A stretch of 64,000 bases of DNA from CAYSJU01 sp964431495 (GTDB lineage: Bacteria > Omnitrophota > Gorgyraeia > Tantalellales > Tantalellaceae), in assembly GCA_964431495.1 (NCBI GenBank), contig CAYSJU010000007.1, positions 1-64,000 of the forward strand, given 5' to 3'. A program made the position numbers and the translations under genes. The notes below the pieces were generated by a model. The model was not told the DNA's origin and searched no databases. It worked only from the letters and a program-made list of their open reading frames with translations. Shown one piece after another: positions 32,125 to 39,978 of this stretch; position 1 is the first letter of the stretch; each line of letters begins with the position of its first letter.

Positions 32125-32676
32125 ATGAATGAGAAAAGAAAAAGAAAAATATTGGATAAAGAAGGAATAGAGAGGACCCTGAAGAGGATCGCCCACGAGA
32201 TAATAGAGCAGAACAGGGGAACAAAAAATCTGGCCATAGTGGGCATCAGAAGCAGAGGCGCTTTTCTCGCGGAAAGAATAACCGCCAGGCTCAGGGAGAT
32301 AGAAAAAGCCGAGATCCCCGTCGGGACGCTGGACATAACTTTGTACAGGGATGACCTTACGGAGATCGCGGAACAACCGGTATTCCTCGCCACGGAAATA
32401 AATTTTGACATAAACGGTAAAAAAATAATCCTCGTGGACGACGTGCTTTTTAGCGGACGAACGGTGAGATGCGCGCTGGACGCGCTGATCGATTTCGGCA
32501 GGCCCGCGAACATACAGCTGGCGGTCCTTATAGACAGGGGACACAGGGAGTTGCCGATCAGGCCGGATTACGTGGGAAAGAACATCCCCACGGCAATAAA
32601 CGAGATAGTGGAAGTCCGGATCAAAGAGATCGACGGCGTTGAAGAAGTGATCATTTTTGAAGCCGGGCAGGAGTGA
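32125..32676 (+). CDS. pyrR: PyrR: pyrimidine operon attenuator / uracil phosphoribosyltransferase
   Basis: This UMP-sensing RNA-binding regulator keeps a phosphoribosyltransferase fold. The 183-residue protein has LAIVGIRSRGAFLAERI, the PRPP site IILVDDVLFSGRTVRCALDAL and the family tail IQLAVLIDRGHRELPIRPDYVGKNIPT. It is the first gene of the operon, just behind a matching binding loop and terminator, and it is 4 bp from pyrB. Confidence 0.96.
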   Translation: MNEKRKRKILDKEGIERTLKRIAHEIIEQNRGTKNLAIVGIRSRGAFLAERITARLREIEKAEIPVGTLDITLYRDDLTEIAEQPVFLATEINFDINGKKIILVDDVLFSGRTVRCALDALIDFGRPANIQLAVLIDRGHRELPIRPDYVGKNIPTAINEIVEVRIKEIDGVEEVIIFEAGQE

Positions 32677-32680
32677 AAAA

Positions 32681-33619
32681 ATGAAAGAAACCGCAGCATG
32701 GACAAAGAAACATCTTCTTGGCACAGAAGATCTGAGTAAAGAGGAAATTCAGCTGCTTCTCGATCAGGCAAAAGGGTTCAAGGAGGTCCTGGAGAGGCCC
32801 ATTCCCAAAGTTCCGACGCTCAGGGGCAGGACCATTGTCAACTTTTTTTGTGAGCCTTCCACCCGGACGCGTACCTCTTTTGAGCTTGCCGCGAAAAGGT
32901 TAAGCGCGGACACCGTGAATATTGTCGCGGCATCTTCAAGCTTTCTCAAGGGGGAGACCCTGAAGGATACGGTAAGGAACATAGAAGCGATGAAGGTCGA
33001 CATGGTAATAATCCGTCATTCCTGCGCGGGCGCGGCGCTTTTTCTTTCCAGATGCGTCAATGCGTCAGTGATAAACGCCGGAGACGGGGCGCATGAGCAC
33101 CCCACCCAGGCCCTTCTGGATGTTTTTACGATACAGGAAAAGATCGGGAACGTCAAAGGGTTGAAGGTCAGCATAATAGGAGACATAGCCCATTCAAGGG
33201 TGGCCCGGAGCAATATATGGGCGCTTACAAAACTTGGCGCGAATGTTACGGTATGCGGCCCAAAGACAATGATGCCGGTTGAGATAGAGAGACTCGGGGT
33301 AAAGGTAACGTATGACATCGGAGAAGCTCTCAGGGACGCGGATGTCCTTAATGTTCTGCGCCTCCAGCTGGAACGGCAGAAACAACCTGTGTTTGCGGGC
33401 ACGCGGGAATATATCAAGTGTTTCGGGATAAACAAGGAGAAGCTGAAGGAACACGCTAAAGAGGACGTGCTGATATTGCACCCTGGACCGGTAAACAGGG
33501 GCGTGGAATTGAGCCAGGATGTGGCGGACGGGAAGTATTCGGTAATCCTAGACCAGGTTACCAACGGTGTGGCTGTCAGAATGGCGGCACTTTTTCTGCT
33601 CAGCATGGTAAAAACGTAA
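32681..33619 (+). CDS. pyrB: Aspartate carbamoyltransferase, catalytic chain
   Basis: It makes carbamoyl-aspartate from carbamoyl phosphate and aspartate. The 312-residue protein has the carbamoyl phosphate site FCEPSTRTRTSFELAAKRL, GDGAHEHPTQALLD, IIGDIAHSRVARSN and HPGPVNRGVE. The ATG at 32681 (CAGGAG upstream) is used; the frame extends 24 bp further up into pyrR without family match. No regulatory pyrI chain is present, so feedback is likely through PyrR. Confidence 0.97.
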   Translation: MKETAAWTKKHLLGTEDLSKEEIQLLLDQAKGFKEVLERPIPKVPTLRGRTIVNFFCEPSTRTRTSFELAAKRLSADTVNIVAASSSFLKGETLKDTVRNIEAMKVDMVIIRHSCAGAALFLSRCVNASVINAGDGAHEHPTQALLDVFTIQEKIGNVKGLKVSIIGDIAHSRVARSNIWALTKLGANVTVCGPKTMMPVEIERLGVKVTYDIGEALRDADVLNVLRLQLERQKQPVFAGTREYIKCFGINKEKLKEHAKEDVLILHPGPVNRGVELSQDVADGKYSVILDQVTNGVAVRMAALFLLSMVKT

Positions 33620-33715
33620 AAAACAGGCAAAAAAACGGCAAAAATTAAAACAACAAAAGCACAGATAATGGTTTCCCAAAAAACACCGAAAAATAAGCCA
33701 AAAGTGGAGCAAAGA

Positions 33716-35002
33716 ATGAAGATATTGATAAAAAACGGGCGAATAGTGGATCCTTCGCAAGATATAGATACGAAGAAAGATATCCTGTTGAACAAGGGCA
33801 AAGTGGTCAAAATAGACAAAGATATCAAGGAAAAAGATGTTAGGATAATAAACGCTGAAAACATGATCGTAGCGCCCGGCCTGGTAGATATGCACGTCCA
33901 TTTGCGGGAGCCGGGGCGGGAGGACCAGGAGACAATCGAGACAGGGCTCAGGGCCGCTGTTGTGGGCGGGTTTACCACAGTATGCGCGATGCCTAACACA
34001 GAGCCGCCGTGCGACAGCCAGGCCCAGGCAAAATTCCTGATCGAGAAAGCGCAAATGACCGGAATAGCGAACCTCCTCCCGATCGGGACAATAACCAGGA
34101 AGCGTGAAGGAAAAGAGATCGCGGAGATGAAGGAACTGAAGGATGCGGGGTGTCCGGCGGTGTCTGATGATGGAATGCCTGTTGAGGATTCAATACTAAT
34201 GCGAAAGGCCCAGGAATACGCCTCAATGGTCGGACTTTTGGTAATATCTCATTCTGAAGACCGGTCTCTTTCCGGGGAAGGGGTCATGCATGAAGGATAC
34301 TGGTCCACTGTTCTGGGACTGACTCCGATACCGGCTGTGGCGGAAAGTACGGCCGTGGAAAGGGACATACAGATAGCGAAACTGACCGGGGCGAACCTGC
34401 ATATAGCCCATGTGAGCGCAAAGGAAAGCGTTGAAATAATAAGGCAGGCCAAGAAGAAAGGCATTAAGGTAACGGCGGAAGTCACTCCGCATCATCTTAC
34501 GCTTAAGGACGAAGATCTGGCAGCGTATGATACAAACATGAAGATCAATCCGCCGCTGCGATCAAAAGAAGACGTAGAAGCGCTCAAGAACGGCCTGAAG
34601 GACGGGACCATAGACGCGATCGCGACCGATCACGCGCCGCACCTGGAAAACGAGAAGGAAAAAGAGTTTGATTACGCGCCCTTCGGCATGATAGGGCTGG
34701 AAACAGCGCTGTCCCTTTGCGTGATGGAGCTGGTGGATAAAGGACATCTGGACTGGCCTGGCCTCATACGGAAAATGTCGACCAACCCCTGCGGGATACT
34801 TAAATATGAGAGAGGAACGTTAAAAGAAGGAGCCGAAGCGGACATAGTTATCATCGATCCTGACAAAGAATGGGTCTATGATAAAAAGGAAATACAATCC
34901 CGTTCCAGCAATTCTCCTTTTGTCGGCAGGAAGATGAAGGCCAAAGCGGAGTATGTTATCGTCGGGGGGAGGATCGTTGTCCGGGAAGGGAAAGTAGTTT
35001 AA
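33716..35002 (+). CDS. pyrC: Dihydroorotase (class I)
   Basis: This zinc amidohydrolase cyclises carbamoyl-aspartate to dihydroorotate. The 428-residue protein has the metal ligands DMHVHLREPG, the carboxylysine region, HVSAKESVEIIRQAKK, VTPHHLTL and ATDHAPH. The length and the DGTIDAIATDHAPH block fit the active class I form. The ATG at 33716 with GTGGAG before it is preferred to the upstream in-frame ATG. The A-rich 96-bp gap after pyrB shows no signal. Confidence 0.96.
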   Translation: MKILIKNGRIVDPSQDIDTKKDILLNKGKVVKIDKDIKEKDVRIINAENMIVAPGLVDMHVHLREPGREDQETIETGLRAAVVGGFTTVCAMPNTEPPCDSQAQAKFLIEKAQMTGIANLLPIGTITRKREGKEIAEMKELKDAGCPAVSDDGMPVEDSILMRKAQEYASMVGLLVISHSEDRSLSGEGVMHEGYWSTVLGLTPIPAVAESTAVERDIQIAKLTGANLHIAHVSAKESVEIIRQAKKKGIKVTAEVTPHHLTLKDEDLAAYDTNMKINPPLRSKEDVEALKNGLKDGTIDAIATDHAPHLENEKEKEFDYAPFGMIGLETALSLCVMELVDKGHLDWPGLIRKMSTNPCGILKYERGTLKEGAEADIVIIDPDKEWVYDKKEIQSRSSNSPFVGRKMKAKAEYVIVGGRIVVREGKVV

Positions 35003-35045
35003 AAACAAAATATCATTCCGTGCTTGGCACAGTCTGTTCGCGGGG

Positions 35046-35540
35046 ATGACAAATGAGATGGCCATGGGAAAAGCCGTTTTTATCACAACAAGGGAGTTGG
35101 GCAAACTGGCAAAATGGTTAAGGGTCCTGGGATACGACAGTGTCTACTACGGCGGCACAAAGGAAAGCGATCTTATCATACAGGCCATCAGGGACAGGCG
35201 GAACCTTCTCACCAGGAGCGAGAGGCTGACAAAATACAAAGGCATTCAGGTGATCGTGATAACAAGCGATCATGTTGAGGAACAGATGGAGCAGGTCGTC
35301 AGAGAACTCGGCCTTGCTTTGGACGAGGAAAAGCTGTTCACCCGGTGCGTGGGATGCAATTCCGAGCTGTCGGATATCGAAAAACAGGCTGTGAGGGGAA
35401 AGGTCCCGGAGTATATTTTTAATACCGAGGAAGACTTTAAGCAGTGCCTGAAATGCGGGAAGATCTTCTGGAAAGGGACCCACTGGGACAACGTGGAACG
35501 CAAATTCCGGGAATTGCAGGGGAGATCGGAGGTCGGATAA
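35046..35540 (+). CDS. Mut7-C RNase domain protein with zinc ribbon
   Basis: The 164-residue protein fits the Mut7-C family (PIN-like RNase fold with a C-terminal zinc ribbon). Acidic residues lie in GYDSVYYGGTKESDLIIQAI and the block ILLTRSERL is present (NLLTRSERL here). Four cysteines in CVGCNSELSD and CLKCGKIFWKGTHW would bind zinc. Its target is unknown. It sits inside the pyr operon between pyrC and pyrK, an odd place for an RNase, and may act on transcripts or simply be co-transcribed. Confidence 0.85.
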   Translation: MTNEMAMGKAVFITTRELGKLAKWLRVLGYDSVYYGGTKESDLIIQAIRDRRNLLTRSERLTKYKGIQVIVITSDHVEEQMEQVVRELGLALDEEKLFTRCVGCNSELSDIEKQAVRGKVPEYIFNTEEDFKQCLKCGKIFWKGTHWDNVERKFRELQGRSEVG

Positions 35541-35548
35541 ATTCGACC
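35531..35548. repeat. Short dispersed palindrome, copy C
   Basis: GGTCGGATAAATTCGACC, overlapping the end of the Mut7-C gene and followed by CCTACA. Related to the copies at 14786 and 23463. Confidence 0.45.
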
Positions 35549-35554
35549 CCTACA

Positions 35555-36391
35555 ATGATGAAAACAACAAAAAAAATAATAAAAGCGGAGATTCTATCCA
35601 ACAGAATGATCGCTCCTGATCATTATGTCATGAAGATCGGATCGCCATGGCTGACCAGGAACGCTAAACCCGGGCAGTTCGTGAACGTCAGGGTTCAGGA
35701 AGGCGTGACAGATCCCTTGCTCCGCGTACCCCTGGGCATCCACAGAAAGGATAAAAAAGGGATATCTCTTTTATACAAGACCGTGGGTCCGGGGACAGAA
35801 CTCCTGGCTCGCAGGAGAAAAGGCGAGATCGTAGATGTGCTGGGCCCTCTGGGAAAAGGATTTGATATTTCCCCGGTAACAGGGGGAAAAGGCACTACGG
35901 CGGTCATTGTGGCGGGAGGACAGGGGGTAGCGCCTCTTTTCGCGCTCGCGGAGGCGATATTATCAAAAAAAAAGAAGGTCGATCTCTTTTTAGGAGCAAG
36001 GAGCGGGGAGCATATTGTGTGTGAAAAGGACCTGAAACGGCTCGGGGCAAAGGTATATGTTGCCACGGAGGACGGCAGCCGCGGAAAAAAAGGACGCGTC
36101 ACGGATTTCCTGAAAGAACACCTTAAACGCACGACGCACGACGCACGACGCACGACGATATTCGCCTGCGGGCCAAAACCCATGCTGGCAGCCGTCGCGA
36201 AAGAGGCCGCGAGATACGGGATACCCGCTCAGGTGACGATCGACGCCTACATGGCGTGCGGCATAGGCGCGTGCCGGGGTTGCGCCGTGGAAACGACCGA
36301 AGGGATAAAGCTGGCGTGTGAAGACGGGCCGGTCTTTAACGCGGGGATCATCAAGTGGGACGCGGAGCGACGGGGGATGTGTGATGAGTGA
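35555..36391 (+). CDS. pyrK: Dihydroorotate dehydrogenase electron transfer subunit
   Basis: This FAD and [2Fe-2S] protein passes electrons from the PyrD subunit to NAD+. The 278-residue protein has the FAD block PGQFVNVRV and PLGIHRKD, the NAD-site GGQGVAPLFALAE, CGPKPMLAAV and the cluster cysteines in CGIGACRGC plus a later Cys (LACEDGPVF). The ATG at 35555 starts the family homology. A 7-bp tandem repeat lies within the coding sequence at 36127-36157 and encodes a loop before IFACGPKPM. The stop overlaps pyrD by 8 bp. Confidence 0.95.
   Translation: MMKTTKKIIKAEILSNRMIAPDHYVMKIGSPWLTRNAKPGQFVNVRVQEGVTDPLLRVPLGIHRKDKKGISLLYKTVGPGTELLARRRKGEIVDVLGPLGKGFDISPVTGGKGTTAVIVAGGQGVAPLFALAEAILSKKKKVDLFLGARSGEHIVCEKDLKRLGAKVYVATEDGSRGKKGRVTDFLKEHLKRTTHDARRTTIFACGPKPMLAAVAKEAARYGIPAQVTIDAYMACGIGACRGCAVETTEGIKLACEDGPVFNAGIIKWDAERRGMCDE
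36127..36157 (+). repeat. Heptamer tandem repeat inside pyrK
   Basis: Period-7 run of ACGCACG-type units, about 4.4 copies (31 bp), in frame within pyrK. A change of one unit would shift the frame. Confidence 0.8.
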
Positions 36392-37352
36392 TGAAGAAAT
36401 GTCCGAGGAATCCATGGAGAAGATGGACCTAAAGGTAAAAATAGGAAAGACGGTATTTAAAAACCCGATATGGGTCGCCTCGGGAACGTTCGGTAACGGC
36501 GAAGAATTTCAGGAGTTTGTAAACCTTGATAATGTCGGCGCGGTCATCACAAAGACGGTTACCCTCTACGAGCGGGAAGGGAATCCGTCGCCGAGATTAG
36601 TCGAAACCCCGTCGGGATTATTGAATTCCATAGGGCTTGAAAATAAAGGCATCCGAAAATTTAAAAAAGAGAAGCTGCCCTACCTTAAGAGACTCAAAAC
36701 AAGAACCATCGCAAGCGTTGCGGGAGAGATAGAAGAGGAGTTCGTCAGATGCACGCAAGAACTGACCGGCATGGAATGCCCGGACGCGATAGAGCTTAAC
36801 CTTTCCTGCCCGAATGTGGCGCATAAAGGAGGGGAAAACCGTTTGTTCGCGCAGGACCCCGCGGTCACGGAGAGGATAGTATCAGCCGTCCGCCGCAAGA
36901 CCACGTCCACATTGATAGTAAAACTCACGCCCAATGTCACGGACATCAGTGAAACGGCAAAGGCGGCGCGGGCCGGAGGAGCTGACGCAGTATCGCTTGT
37001 TAATACATATTTGGGGATGGCCGTGGATGCCGAGGCGATGAAACCATGCCTGGGGAACGTGACCGGGGGAGTGAGCGGTCCCGCGATAAAACCAATGGCG
37101 CTGAAAGCCGTGTGGGATGTTTATAATAATGTGGACATCCCCGTAATAGGGATCGGCGGCATAATGACCGGGCGGGACGCGGCTGAATTCATGCTGTGCG
37201 GGGCGAGTGCTGTCCAGGTGGGCACGGTCAATCTGGTGGAACCAACGGCCCATGAAAGAATATTGAAAGAGTTTGTCGCGTATTTGCGGAGGAAGAAGAT
37301 AAAAAGGGCGGGGGCGCTGGTAGGGAAACTTAAAACGCGTAGAAAGAGCTGA
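36384..37352 (+). CDS. pyrD: Dihydroorotate dehydrogenase catalytic subunit (class 1B)
   Basis: It oxidises dihydroorotate to orotate with FMN. The 322-residue protein has NPIWVASGTFGNG, KTVTLYEREGNPSPRLVET, AIELNLSCPNV with the FMN-site residues, IVKLTPNVTD, and the phosphate-binding GIGGIMTGRDAAEFMLCGASAVQVGT. PyrK next door marks it as the NAD-linked heterotetrameric type. The ATG at 36384 overlaps the pyrK stop. Confidence 0.96.
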   Translation: MSDEEMSEESMEKMDLKVKIGKTVFKNPIWVASGTFGNGEEFQEFVNLDNVGAVITKTVTLYEREGNPSPRLVETPSGLLNSIGLENKGIRKFKKEKLPYLKRLKTRTIASVAGEIEEEFVRCTQELTGMECPDAIELNLSCPNVAHKGGENRLFAQDPAVTERIVSAVRRKTTSTLIVKLTPNVTDISETAKAARAGGADAVSLVNTYLGMAVDAEAMKPCLGNVTGGVSGPAIKPMALKAVWDVYNNVDIPVIGIGGIMTGRDAAEFMLCGASAVQVGTVNLVEPTAHERILKEFVAYLRRKKIKRAGALVGKLKTRRKS

Positions 37353-37354
37353 TC

Positions 37355-37387
37355 AGTCCATGGTCGATAGTCCATAGTCCATCGATA
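37355..37387. repeat. Degenerate AGTCCATAG-type repeat
   Basis: Several copies of an AGTCCAT-like word in tandem with TCGATAG, in the 48-bp gap between pyrD and pyrF. It resembles the hairpin at 38762-38806. Confidence 0.45.
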
Positions 37388-37400
37388 GGAAAAGGAAAGA

Positions 37401-38108
37401 ATGAGCGGGAAAAACAAGTTGATTGTAGCGCTTGACGTAGATAGTCAAGATAAATGCCTCGAAGTGATAGACATCCTCTCCCCCGAGGTCGATATCTTCA
37501 AGGTGGGGATAGCCCCTTTTACGGATTTTGGACATGCTATCCTGGACAAGCTGAAAGAAAAAGGCAAAAAGGTCTTTTTAGATCTGAAATTTCATGATAT
37601 CCCGAATACTGTCAGGAACGCTGTTTGTGTTGCGGCCCGCAAAGATGTTTTCATGATGAATGTTCATTGTCTCGGGGGAAAAAGCATGCTGGAGCAGGCG
37701 GTAAAAGGCGCCGGGCAGGGGGCTTCGGGAAAAGGAAGGCCACTGTTACTCGGGGTTACCATATTGACAAGCATGGATGAAGAAGGGATAAGGGAGATCG
37801 GACTGGCAGGCACTGTAGGGGACAGGGTTACAGGCTTCGCGGAAATGGCCAAAGACGCCGGCCTGGACGGCGTAGTTGCCTCGGCAAAAGAAACAGGGAT
37901 GATAAAGGAAAAACTTGGCAAAGATTTTATCGTTGTTACCCCGGGGATACGGCCCGAATGGTCTTCTGCCGGCGATCAGAAAAGAATCGTAACGCCGAGG
38001 CAGGCGATAGAGAACGGGTCCGACTATATCGTTGTGGGGCGGCCGGTCATACAGGATAAAGATCCGCTGGCCGCGGCGAAAAAGATAATTGAAGAGATAG
38101 GAGGATAG
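37401..38108 (+). CDS. pyrF: Orotidine 5'-phosphate decarboxylase
   Basis: It decarboxylates OMP to UMP, the last step. The 235-residue TIM barrel has LIVALDVDSQDKC, the catalytic Lys/Asp network in VFLDLKFHDIPNTV, LLGVTILTSMD, FIVVTPGIRPEW and DYIVVGRPVIQDKDP. GGAAAG lies upstream of the ATG. It precedes pyrE on the same transcript. Confidence 0.97.
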   Translation: MSGKNKLIVALDVDSQDKCLEVIDILSPEVDIFKVGIAPFTDFGHAILDKLKEKGKKVFLDLKFHDIPNTVRNAVCVAARKDVFMMNVHCLGGKSMLEQAVKGAGQGASGKGRPLLLGVTILTSMDEEGIREIGLAGTVGDRVTGFAEMAKDAGLDGVVASAKETGMIKEKLGKDFIVVTPGIRPEWSSAGDQKRIVTPRQAIENGSDYIVVGRPVIQDKDPLAAAKKIIEEIGG

Positions 38109-38119
38109 GGTCAGGCACC

Positions 38120-38151
38120 GTCATTCCTGCGGAAACAGGGGCAGGAATGAC
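38120..38151. repeat. REP-like hairpin GTCATTCCTGC
   Basis: GTCATTCCTGC (38120-38130) and GCAGGAATGAC (38141-38151) form an 11-bp hairpin between pyrF and pyrE. A degraded relative, TCATTCCGTGC...GGGGATGAC, lies at 35014-35050 before the Mut7-C gene. Confidence 0.55.
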
Positions 38152-38171
38152 AATTTTGATAAGGAGAGACC

Positions 38172-38750
38172 ATGCAGGAGATGGAAATAATGGAGATATT
38201 CAAAAAGAGCGGTGCGTACAAGCAGGGGCATTTCAAGCTTTCCAGCAGCCTTCATTCAGGGGTGTATCTGCAGTGCGCGTTTATCTTCCAGGACCCGGTC
38301 GTTTCGATGCGGATCTGCGGGGCCCTGGCAGAGAAGTTCAAAGCCGACAAGCCGGATGTGGTAATAGGTCCGGCCATGGGAGGGATAATTTTCGCGTACG
38401 AGATGGCCAGGGCGTTAGGGGCCCGGGCCATGTTCACTGAAAGGAATGACGAAGGAAAGATGGCCATGCGAAGAGGTTTTATCGTGAGCCCCAAGAACAG
38501 GGTGCTTATCGCGGAGGATGTGCTCACCACGGGGAAGTCCGTAAAAGAAGTCATGGACCTCCTGAAGCAGGACAGTGTAATTCCTGTGGGCATAGCAAGC
38601 ATCGTGGATAGAAGCCTTAAAAAGACAGATTTTGATGGCGTTAAACATGAAAGCCTGATAAAATTTAATATTCCGGTTTTTGAAGAAAAGGAGTGCCCGC
38701 TTTGCAAGGAGGGTATTCCGGTCGCGAAGCCGGGATCGAGGAGAAAGTAG
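38172..38750 (+). CDS. pyrE: Orotate phosphoribosyltransferase
   Basis: It joins orotate to PRPP giving OMP. The 192-residue protein has FKLSSSLHSGVYLQC, the catalytic loop region and the PRPP motif VLIAEDVLTTGKSVKEVMDLL. AAGGAGAGACC precedes the ATG. Two cysteines in CPLCKEG near the C-terminus recall the PyrE subgroup of bacteria such as Deinococcus-Thermus. It is the last pyr gene; carAB is not in this window. Confidence 0.95.
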   Translation: MQEMEIMEIFKKSGAYKQGHFKLSSSLHSGVYLQCAFIFQDPVVSMRICGALAEKFKADKPDVVIGPAMGGIIFAYEMARALGARAMFTERNDEGKMAMRRGFIVSPKNRVLIAEDVLTTGKSVKEVMDLLKQDSVIPVGIASIVDRSLKKTDFDGVKHESLIKFNIPVFEEKECPLCKEGIPVAKPGSRRK

Positions 38751-38761
38751 ATAATAAAAGA

Positions 38762-38806
38762 GTCAATAGTCTATAGCCGATGGCCGATGGACTATAGACC
38801 ATTGAC
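38762..38806. repeat. 15-bp imperfect hairpin between pyrE and atpE
   Basis: GTCAATAGTCTATAG (38762-38776) pairs with CTATAGACCATTGAC (38792-38806) with one mismatch; the loop holds two CCGATGG words. It has no T run. Confidence 0.55.
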
Positions 38807-38852
38807 TATTGACCGAGCAGGCCTATAGGGAGGATTAACCAAGGAGACCATT

Positions 38853-39470
38853 ATGCAAATGGACCTGAACAATGTGATAACGCAGATAAAAAAAGAAGGC
38901 GTTGAAAAGGCCGAAGAAGAGGCCGCTAACATCATAAAAGACGCCGAAGCCAGGGCAGCGGGAATAGTCGCATCCGCGGAACAGCAGAAAGAGGACATCA
39001 TAATCCAGGCGAAAACAGCGGCTGATCAGTTCAGGGCCAGCGGGGAAGAAGCGTTGAGGCAGGCGGCCCGGAACGTGGTCATCGCCCTCAGGACCCAGCT
39101 GACAGTGCTTCTGGACAGCATTGTGAAAAGAGAGATCCAGGAGCAGTTCACTCCCGAAGTCCTGCAGCAGATACTTGTCAGCCTGATAACTCATTGCAAG
39201 GCGCAGGAGGATTTTAATCTCGAGATACTTCTTAACGAGACCGATAAGGAGCGCTTGAGAAACTTCTTCGGAACCACCCTGCAGCAGGCGATCCGGAAAG
39301 GCGTTACGTTCAAGGCATCTCCATCGATCAAAAAAGGTTTCCGGGTGGGGCAAAAAGGAAAAAACCTCTATTATGATTTTTCCGATGAGGCCATCGCGGA
39401 GGCTTTTGATCTGTATCTTAACAGGAAGCTCAAACTGATCTTAGACGCGGGATTACAGGATGTCCAATAA
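38853..39470 (+). CDS. atpE: V-type ATPase subunit E
   Basis: This peripheral-stalk subunit ties the V1 head to the membrane part. The 205-residue protein has a long N-terminal helix (IKKEGVEKAEEEAANIIKDAEARAAGI) rich in Ala/Glu/Lys and a C-terminal globular part. AAGGAGACC precedes the ATG. It opens a seven-gene operon in the chlamydial order E, DUF2764, A, B, D, I, K and overlaps the next gene by 11 bp. Confidence 0.9.
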   Translation: MQMDLNNVITQIKKEGVEKAEEEAANIIKDAEARAAGIVASAEQQKEDIIIQAKTAADQFRASGEEALRQAARNVVIALRTQLTVLLDSIVKREIQEQFTPEVLQQILVSLITHCKAQEDFNLEILLNETDKERLRNFFGTTLQQAIRKGVTFKASPSIKKGFRVGQKGKNLYYDFSDEAIAEAFDLYLNRKLKLILDAGLQDVQ

Positions 39471-39978
39471 ATATTATTACCTGGTGGCGTCACTCCCTTA
39501 TCTGGAGTTCGGCGAGAAGGCGGGCATATCCAGGGATGCGTTCGTCCAGGAGTGCGAAAAATGGCTGAGCGGGGAGGACCTTGGCATGATCCTCGGCATA
39601 GACATAAAAGAGCCGTATATAAAGGATGGGGAAGCGCCGCTTGTAAGGGAATGGAAGGAGTTCGACCTGGGATTAAGGACGATCATCGCCGGTACCAGGG
39701 GGGGGGAGGAATATGTATCAAAGGATGTCCCGTTCGAGATCAAGGACGCGATCGACCAGAGAGACCCACTGCGTACGGAAAAGGCCGTAGAAAAGATCAG
39801 GTGGGGGTTTATTGAAGGAGAAGAACCCAAATATATGTTCGACACGAACTGGCTCATCCTTTATTGTATCAAGATACAGTTACTGGAAAGACTGGAGCAG
39901 TTTGAATATGAAAAGGGTAAAGGAATATTTGATAAGGTCTGCGAGGTAAAGTATGAATATGAAAAGAAAGAACGGTAA
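39460..39978 (+). CDS. DUF2764 protein of V-ATPase operons
   Basis: The 172-residue protein starts MSNKYYYLVASLPYLEFGEKAGI, a typical DUF2764 opening, and is helical throughout. In Chlamydia and related operons such a protein lies between E and A. It may take the place of subunit C, which is otherwise missing here; that is inference. It overlaps atpE by 11 bp and atpA by 26 bp. Confidence 0.85.
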   Translation: MSNKYYYLVASLPYLEFGEKAGISRDAFVQECEKWLSGEDLGMILGIDIKEPYIKDGEAPLVREWKEFDLGLRTIIAGTRGGEEYVSKDVPFEIKDAIDQRDPLRTEKAVEKIRWGFIEGEEPKYMFDTNWLILYCIKIQLLERLEQFEYEKGKGIFDKVCEVKYEYEKKER

